NCBI GenBank assembly: GCA_003586115.2
Contig: QVOM02000034.1
Coordinates: forward strand, 139,852,449-139,916,448
Reading direction: 5' to 3'
Length of the DNA stretch: 64,000 bases
Source of the DNA: Salvator merianae
Taxonomy: Eukaryota; Chordata; Lepidosauria; Squamata; Teiidae
Both the position numbers and the translations under genes were made by a program. Below the pieces are notes generated by a model, which saw only the letters and a list, made by a program, of their open reading frames with translations, ran no database searches and was not told the origin of the DNA. Positions within the stretch are counted from its first letter, which is position 1. Every line of letters starts with the position of its first letter. Below are positions 57,965-64,000 of this stretch, one piece after another.

Positions 57965-58213
57965 GTTTGTTAATTGTATTTTATATTGCTGTTAAATTAT
58001 GTAACCCTTCCTGAGTCTGGGAAATAAATGTAGTAAATAAGTAAATAAAATTATTATTCACAGAATAAATGCTGAAAACTGATGACTTTGTAGTCCTACT
58101 ATGTCTCACTGCTCTCAGGAAATGTAGGGTTAAGAGAGCTGCTTTTTCCTATTTAGAAGAAAGCCAACCTTCATCCACTGATTTTAATTTAATTTCATTT
58201 GCTTATCATATAG

Positions 58214-58306
58214 TCTGAAGAACTGTACCATGTAATTGAAGGACAAAATGAGACAATAACCAGACTACAGGACATGCTGCATAGATGCCAGCTTGGGCAA
58301 TTACAG
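58214..58306 (+). CDS. PDE4DIP: PDE4DIP coiled-coil exon
   Basis: 93 nt, acceptor ATATAG, donor GTATGG, phase 0. Encodes SEELYHVIEGQNETITRLQD then MLHRCQLGQLQ. The EELYxVIEGQN and LGQL blocks are conserved in myomegalin and, more loosely, in CDK5RAP2. Confidence 0.93.
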
Positions 58307-58569
58307 GTATGGATCTTGTTTGGATGTTTCCTGCCTTACCCCAGAGATTTAAAGCCCTGATGACGGAAACCTGTTTGAAACTGTGCAAGCAAATAGCTTC
58401 CACCCAAACAAACTAGCGATGTCAAGGCACCCAGCTACCTGTGACATCCATCCCCGTCTTTTTTCTTTTGTAGCATATCTGTAATAACACAACTTCTGTT
58501 TACAAAATTTCTTCATTAAAATAAGAGTATCACTGTTACTACTGAGAGTACCACTGGGAGCTGACAGGC

Positions 58570-58900
58570 CTGGTGATTACAAAATTGATGTCCACAGCTG
58601 TACTGGGAGCGGCTGTACTGCTCCCAGTGTACAGTGTTCACACCTACTTCCAGGTGTGAACAGTGCAGCAGTGGCTGCACAGTCACGTGCTGTGTCACCA
58701 GGGTCACCATGGCAGCAGCTGGATATTTCCATGGCCACTGTCATGGCAGGTGGCCAGCATTCACAATGAGGGTGCTGGAAGCCTGTTCCCAGGCTATTCC
58801 AGCCTTTGCAGTGCGGATGGTTGCTGCACTGTGTGGACTGTTCCACCTTGGGACAGGATACTTATCCCATTTTGAGATAGAAAGTGCAAAAAAGCCCACT
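58570..58900. mobile_element. Short non-autonomous element, CCAGCATTCACA family
   Basis: Shares GTGACATGG..., ATGGCAGCAGCTGGAT and GGCCAGCATTCACA-type words with 12,400-12,520 and ends near AAAGTGCAAAAAAGCCCA, a degraded form of the AAGTGC...GGCCC end. Lies within a PDE4DIP intron, about 40 bases before the next exon. Confidence 0.5.
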
Positions 58901-58941
58901 GTCTCAGCATGCTTCTCTTTTCTGATTTCATATGTTGTTAG

Positions 58942-59160
58942 CTTTCAGATGGCTCTTCCATGCTGCAGCAGAAACAGAAAGTTGCACTACTTGATGCACA
59001 GAATGCCCTTTTCTTAAGTCAACTAGAAGTGCAGCAGCAGAAGAGGGCTCAGCAGAAAAAGGAAATCCAGATGACTGAAGCCAGAAGGACTATCCACTTT
59101 CTAGAAACAGTCTTGCGAGAGGAAGAGAAGCAGAAAGACACAGCATGGAAATATAATCAG
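58942..59160 (+). CDS. PDE4DIP: PDE4DIP coiled-coil exon
   Basis: 219 nt, acceptor GTTGTTAG, donor GTTTGG, phase 0. Encodes LSDGSSMLQQKQKVALLDAQ, NALFLSQLEVQQQKRAQQKK, EIQMTEARRTIHFLETVLRE and EEKQKDTAWKYNQ. The QVALLDxQxALFxSQLE run and the final WKxNQ match myomegalin. A second AG at 58,948 would break phase, which supports the start chosen. Confidence 0.92.
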
Positions 59161-59329
59161 GTTTGGCCTGAACTACCTTCTGTTTAACTTTCTCATACTC
59201 AGAAATACCCATACCTGGCTAGAGCATGGAGAACTGATCTTTATATCTTGGATGATGGTGAGCAAACCTAAAATTAGTCTTGGTAAAACTGGGATGTTGA
59301 TTACAGACAGAATTGCTAAAGGTTGGAAT

Positions 59330-60500
59330 CATGTTCCTTAAAAACGAGGTGTGCAGCTTGGGAGTATTTCTTGATCCATCAGGTTGCTTCAGTATCTTGT
59401 ACCAGCTTTAAGTGGATGCCCAGCTGAAACTTTACCTGAATGATGTCGGCCTGGTATTAATAATCTATGCACTAGTAACATCTAATTTATATTGCTACAA
59501 ATGTGCTATATCTGAGGCCCTTTCTGCACTTACCTGCTGTAATTCTAAATCATTGGGTTTGGCTTAGCCAGACCCACTGATCTCGATTGTGGGGAAGCAT
59601 GGATGGAATCAGTTGTATCTGCACTGACTATGCTGATCAAGATTACCCTATGCCATGGCCGTGAAGCTCGCATGAGCTTTATGGCCACACCCCCAAGCCT
59701 CTGGGCCTCTGGGGTATGCTTTTCAGCAGCATGCCGAACATCGGAGGCATGTCTTCTGCAGGCCTCCCTTGTTCCAGATCAGGGTCACTGGTCCCTCTGG
59801 TAGATCAGCTTCTAAGGTCTCAATTCAGATCTCATTCTGCCTTGTGCAGTCAGAGCCAGACCAGTAGGGGCTTCTAGATTCACACTAACTTATGGATCTA
59901 GAGGCCTACATCCAAACTACATGAGCCCTTAAATTAATGCAAATTAAAGGCCTGTGCAGAAAGGCCCCAAAACTACCTTTGAAAAAGTATGCTAGAAATA
60001 TAAACTGATCCCAAATGCAGCAGCAAGGGTTTTGAATAGAATGTGGAAATTGGACCATAAGGTTTGTGTCCTTGCATGCCTGCTTCCAGTACATTTTTGG
60101 CCTCAATTCAAGATGCTAGTTGTGGGCTTTAAATCTCTGTATGGCTTGGGTCCATAACACTCATTGGAATGCCTCTTCTCCTATAGTCAATCTGCACTCT
60201 TACTTATCTGAGGCATTTCATTGTGTTCCCTGCCTCTCCAAAGCTAGAGGAGTAATGACAAGATATAGAGGCTTCTTAGTGGTCTACATTTATGGAATTT
60301 TCTTCCAAGAGACTTATCTGGTGCCCTGATATTTTTAGGTGCCAGGTAACCTCATGGAAATTTTCCAGACAAGTAGGAGCTGACAGATCAGTTGTCAGAA
60401 CTGTTTTATTGTTGAACTGCTTTTCTTTCAGTGTTTTCATCAATGCTCTAGTTTCACTGGTCTTTTTAAATGTTTCTTGTTTTATAATAAGAATGTTTAG
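59330..60500 (+). mobile_element. L2-clade LINE relic, plus strand, interrupted by a short element
   Basis: Frames give LGVFLDPSGCFS and LIIYALVTSNLYCYKCA before 59,516, then after 59,966 PNAAARVLNRMWKLDHKVCV, KMLVVGFKSLYGLGP and a C-terminal LWNFLPRDL. These are consecutive L2 ORF2 C-terminal blocks (LGVHLD, VTSRLDYCN, VQNAAA, KALRGLGP). Confidence 0.75.
59516..59966. mobile_element. 450-bp non-autonomous element, GGCCCTTTCTGCACTT ends, inside L2
   Basis: Starts GGCCCTTTCTGCACTTACCT and ends GCCTGTGCAGAAAGGCC. It splits the L2 blocks before and after it. Its interior (GGCATGTCTTCTGCAGGCCT etc.) is homologous to 61,205-61,597. Confidence 0.75.
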
Positions 60501-60776
60501 TCATTGGCTGCCTGGGTGTTTTGCATAGCTCTGATATATATTAAGACTAGAAAAATTTGTTCTTGTTGGTAATAGAAGCTGCCATCATCTAAATAGCTGA
60601 AGTTCCATGTCTGTTGACAGTAAAAGCAGGTTCATCTGGCACTGAAGCTAGTTGGATTTGGTATTTTGGGCAGTGCAAGCTTTTAGTGTCTCTGTTCAGC
60701 TCTGTTAATGCTTCATGCTGCCTCTGATAGGTTTCCTGATCAGAACAGCTAATGGAAGTTGTATATTGCCTTGCAG

Positions 60777-60935
60777 GAGTTGCGTGTGACTCTTCAGCAG
60801 TTAGAAACAGAATTGCAGGATAAAAAATGGCAATGCTTTACATTGGAGAGGGAACATTTTTCAGAGACACAACGACAAGAACAGAAAATCCAACACTTGA
60901 ATCATAAGATTACTTGCAAAGAACAGCTTCTACAG
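60777..60935 (+). CDS. PDE4DIP: PDE4DIP coiled-coil exon, last seen in the window
   Basis: 159 nt, acceptor CCTTGCAG, donor GTGAGA, phase 0. Encodes ELRVTLQQLETELQDKKWQC, FTLEREHFSETQRQEQKIQH and LNHKITCKEQLLQ. The ELRxxLQQLxxELQxK start and QEQxIQHLNH...KEQLLQ end match myomegalin. The following exon (expected to start EFRELLQ) was not found before 64,000. Confidence 0.93.
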
Positions 60936-61154
60936 GTGAGATAAGAATATGCTCTTGATTTGTTAATTAAACCAGATTGTAGTCATGGAGTGTTAAGTGT
61001 GTAAGGGGCTCTTCTGTAAGGAAAAAGAATGAAATAAAAAATTATACAACTTGGAAATTTTTAGGCCATCTACTGAATTTCATCTTTCAGTCATTATTTT
61101 GTATTTTTCTTAAGATTCGTTTTGGTCTTTGCTGACTGCAGAAAGCTCAATATT

Positions 61155-61212
61155 TTCTTAAGAATAGAAGAACATGTGAACATAAGAACTGCTCTGCTGG
61201 ACTGGATCAGCA
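61155..61212 (-). mobile_element. CR1-type LINE 3' end fragment, minus strand
   Basis: GAACATAAGAACTGCTCTGC followed by TGGACTGGATCAGCACAAAG is the reversed CR1-type tail; it is cut by the element that begins at about 61,205. Confidence 0.6.
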
Positions 61213-61597
61213 CAAAGGCCATTTCTGCACTTCCTGCCCGTGTTCAGAATCAGTGGGTCTGGAACTGTGGCCTCGAAGCTTGTGCAAACTTTGTGGCCAG
61301 ACTCCTGTGCTTCCAAGGGCTAGGAACAAAGTTCCTAGCTTTGGGGACTCTGGGGAACACATTTCAGCAGCACATTGTGGTACATCACCGAAATGTACCC
61401 CCTGGTAGTCTCAAACATGGGAGGCCTCCTGTGTCCTGGATCAGGGCTGCTGTTCTGCTGCTTGACCTGAATAAAAAGTTTTGTCAGTAATCCCAATCAG
61501 GGACAAAGCAGATGAAGTAGAACAGCAGGGGACGGGGCCTCATAGTTCCACATTAGCATACCCTTAATCCAGATTAAGGGCCCATGAAGACAGGGCC
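61205..61597. mobile_element. 390-bp non-autonomous element related to 59,516-59,966
   Basis: Starts GGCCATTTCTGCACTTCC and ends with CATGAAGACAGGGCC. Interior blocks TTTCAGCAGCAC, GGAGGCCTCC and CTGGATCAGGGCTGCTG correspond to 59,725-59,785. Confidence 0.6.
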
Positions 61598-61599
61598 TA

Positions 61600-63535
61600 A
61601 GTAGCTTCAATGCCATCACACTCTTCTCACAGTGGCAACCAGGTGTTCATGAAACCCTGTATGCAGGACATGAAAACAAACTTTGACCAACTCCCCATCT
61701 CCCAGCCCCTGGTGTTTAGGGATGCACTGATCCCTCTGTTAGAGGAAGTCACGCAGTCACCAGAGCTAGTAGTGATGGATAGTTTGTCCATAGTGATCTG
61801 GTCCCAAACCATTGTGAAACCTGCCAAACTGGAGGCCAACAATGTTGTTGTTACTAATTTGCTCCGTCGTCTTGACTTTTCCAAGATTTGGTTTCACTGG
61901 TTGACTTCTGTTTCTGGTGTTTTGGGATGGGGAGCAAAATGTTTCCTCTTCTCACTTCCTTCCTTCCTAGACTGAAAAGCTCCAACTATTTTAGCCTTTT
62001 CTCTGTATGACTAGAAAAACTGTTTTTAGCAGTATAGTAATTAACATTTCAGTTTTTGTTATTATTTTTGTTTGTTTGAATGGCGGGCATAAAATTGTAG
62101 GTATGGTTGTAGTGTGTTGTATGTTGACCTGCTAGCCTGTCAACATCTGGTTCTAATGTTGACATACACAGAGACTGCAGCAGTTTCTCAGGGTTCCTAA
62201 AATAACTACAGTTCAAAATGGTTGGTGATCCTGGCCAAGCATCAACTTAACAACAGAAAAGCACCAAGTAAATGAAACTGGCATTGACTTTCCAGCTAGT
62301 GGAAGTGTTGTCCTTTTATTGCTTCTCCACCCTATTCCATCTATACCAGTGAGTATAGAGTAGGTGGAGATATCTGAATCTTGATACACATTCACTATGG
62401 CATGTGTGATAGGTGCCAGTTCACATTGCCTAAGCAAAATTCCATGCTACTAGATACAACCCCAGAACCTGTATACGTAGTGCAACCACGCCTCTATTGC
62501 ACACTTCTGCATTACAGCTACATACACTTCAGCACTTATCTGCTTCCTTTGTGATAAGCAGTGACCATTTAGATCCAAGGAACTGAAACTGTAGCTCTCA
62601 AAAGACGCCCTCCATGAATTCCTAACTCTGGCTACTTAAGCCAGGCTTAATAACTGTGGACAGGGAGCGAAACATTGTAACTAACTTTAATAACCAAGTG
62701 TGTTGGGGATTTTTTCCTGCTAACCAGCTTCGGTGTCCAATCCTGCTACCTTGTAATGATGTTATATGTATTGTCAAGGCAGAAAATGATCAATATTACC
62801 TAAAACCAATAATCAGAAGATAAAGTAAAAAAGTTCAGGTAGATAATAAATGACTATGATATGTATTATATAATTATAAGAAACACTGTAAAAATTACAA
62901 AATTATAAAAAGCACACAATGTATGCCATGTAAGTTGTAAATGATGCACTGTGACATTGTGTCTACCAGCACAACCATATATAGCCATAATACCCAGAAG
63001 TATTGGAAGAGCTAAATAAATACATACAAGCTGCAGCTTAGCATTAAGAGCTAGCCAATATTCCTTCAAAAACCTGTTAACAGTGTAAAGCGTTAACAGC
63101 CCTCTAAAAATAAATAATGTGATTGTTGTTCAAACTGGAACAACTTGTGTAGGATCAGATTCTGTATCCTTTATATTGTTCTTGCATTCTTCTTGCCATG
63201 GCTTTATTATTTTATAAGGTTATAGTTTCACTGAGAAAAATGATGAAACACGTCTGCCCATGTCTGCAATTGCATTGCATCTATTCAGAATATTCAATCT
63301 GATATCTATTTGGTCTCGTTATAAATTAAAGTCTTTTATACTAACATCCTCCAACATGATGCTCTGGAGGCTTTTGCAGATATTGTATTTTGAACTTAAG
63401 ACCTATGAGTGTGTCCTTTCTCATTCACATTATCTTTACTTTGATGGAATTAGTTCTAAACAGGAATTATTTCTGATATGATAATATTTCTGTTGACAAA
63501 CTTCTGGCATCAATGTGAGCTGTTGCTTTGCTCCC
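61600..63535. other. PDE4DIP intron, nothing recognised
   Basis: A 121-codon open frame at 61,610-61,975 has no motif I recognise and no splice or repeat context; I do not call it a gene. The rest is AT-rich. Confidence 0.35.
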
Positions 63536-63539
63536 AGAG

Positions 63540-63830
63540 TTGCCAATATTTTCATGCACTGTTCACTGGAAGGACAAATACTGAAGCTCAAGCTCAGATA
63601 CTTTGGCCACATAATGAGAAGACAGGACTCAATGGAAAAGGCCTGATAGTGAGAAAGCTTGAATACAAAAGGAGAAGGGGACAGCAGAGGATGAGATGGA
63701 TAGATAACACCACAGAAGCAACAAGCATGAGCTTGGGCAGACTTTGGAAGACAGTGAAGGACAGAAGGGCCTGGCGTGCTATGGTCTGTGGGGTCACAAA
63801 GAATCAGACATGACTGTACAGCTGAACAAT
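63540..63830 (+). mobile_element. BovB (RTE-clade) LINE 3' end, plus strand
   Basis: Contains TACTTTGGCCACATAATGAG, AAGGAGAAGGGGACAGCAGA, GGATGAGATGGATAGATAAC, GAAGGGCCTGGCGTGCTATG and GGGGTCACAAAGAATCAGAC, the diagnostic BovB ORF2 C-terminus and 3' end. The frame is open over about 100 codons (63,478-63,813) including QRMRWIDNTTEATSMSLGRL and DRRAWRAMVCGVTK. Strongly 5'-truncated, as usual. Confidence 0.9.
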
Positions 63831-64000
63831 ATTCTTCTCCATACAATTGTAAAGTGAGGCATTTCAAGTTGAACCTTCTCCCCTCACCAACCTTATATCG
63901 GAGTGAGTAGGACAGTAGACAAATTGGTCGATGTGATGTGTTGCTGCTACTTTTCTAAATGTAAGACAACAGTGACTGATCCTTATGGGGCTCCCCAGGA

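Noticed and set aside
23840..60935. CDK5RAP2 instead of PDE4DIP
   Set aside because: Both share NIELKVEVESLK, but the following residues, the Cys-rich alternative first exon and the RIEEL/KQDxxIQNL/VALLD blocks fit myomegalin better.
61610..61975. 121-codon plus-strand frame as a gene or exon
   Set aside because: No motif, no good acceptor/donor pair and no similarity to the next expected PDE4DIP segment.
1..64000. CRISPR arrays, rRNA, tRNA-derived SINEs, bacterial operons
   Set aside because: No regularly spaced direct repeats with unique spacers, no rRNA core sequences, and no A/B-box tRNA-like heads were found; intron-exon structure and LINEs show nuclear vertebrate DNA.

Overview
The window is eukaryotic, vertebrate nuclear DNA and most likely from a squamate reptile. 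Two things point there. First, a recognisable vertebrate gene, PDE4DIP (myomegalin), runs along the plus strand as short phase-matched exons in long introns. Second, the repeats include BovB (RTE), CR1, L2 and several L1 lineages, Ty3/gypsy, Tc1/mariner and hAT-like elements, which fits a lizard or snake genome. The species call is inference from repeat content and was not tested by a search.

Layout. 1-900: an MGAT2-like coding fragment on the minus strand at the very edge, then a CpG-rich block. 900-13,800: repeat-dominated, with an L1 on the minus strand (ORF1 and ORF2 relics, itself carrying an hAT insertion and a second L1 fragment), a minus-strand gypsy relic, a CR1 relic and a plus-strand gypsy relic. 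13,780-22,130: a nested stack in which an L1 sits inside a nearly full-length L2, which sits inside a short foldback-type element; target-site duplications are visible at both LINE junctions. 23,840-34,857: four exons of the long, centrosomal form of PDE4DIP. 35,000-49,000: intron filled with L2, CR1, Tc1, BovB and gypsy pieces, inverted repeats and microsatellites. 49,440-51,285: an internal CpG-rich promoter and a large alternative first exon of PDE4DIP (the SMYLE/MMG8-type start, with a Cys-rich N-terminus). 55,522-60,935: five downstream coiled-coil exons that both forms should share. The remainder is intron with L2, CR1 and BovB pieces.

How it works together. One gene with two starts explains all the confidently protein-coding host exons: the long form reads through 23,840-34,857 and then splices over the second promoter to 55,522 onward; the short form begins at 50,122 and joins the same downstream coiled-coil exons. 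Exons 23,840-34,857 join in phase with each other, and every exon from 50,122 onward starts and ends in phase 0, so both routes stay open. All other long reading frames belong to transposable elements or are low-complexity or antisense shadows. No rRNA, tRNA, CRISPR or bacterial-type features are present.
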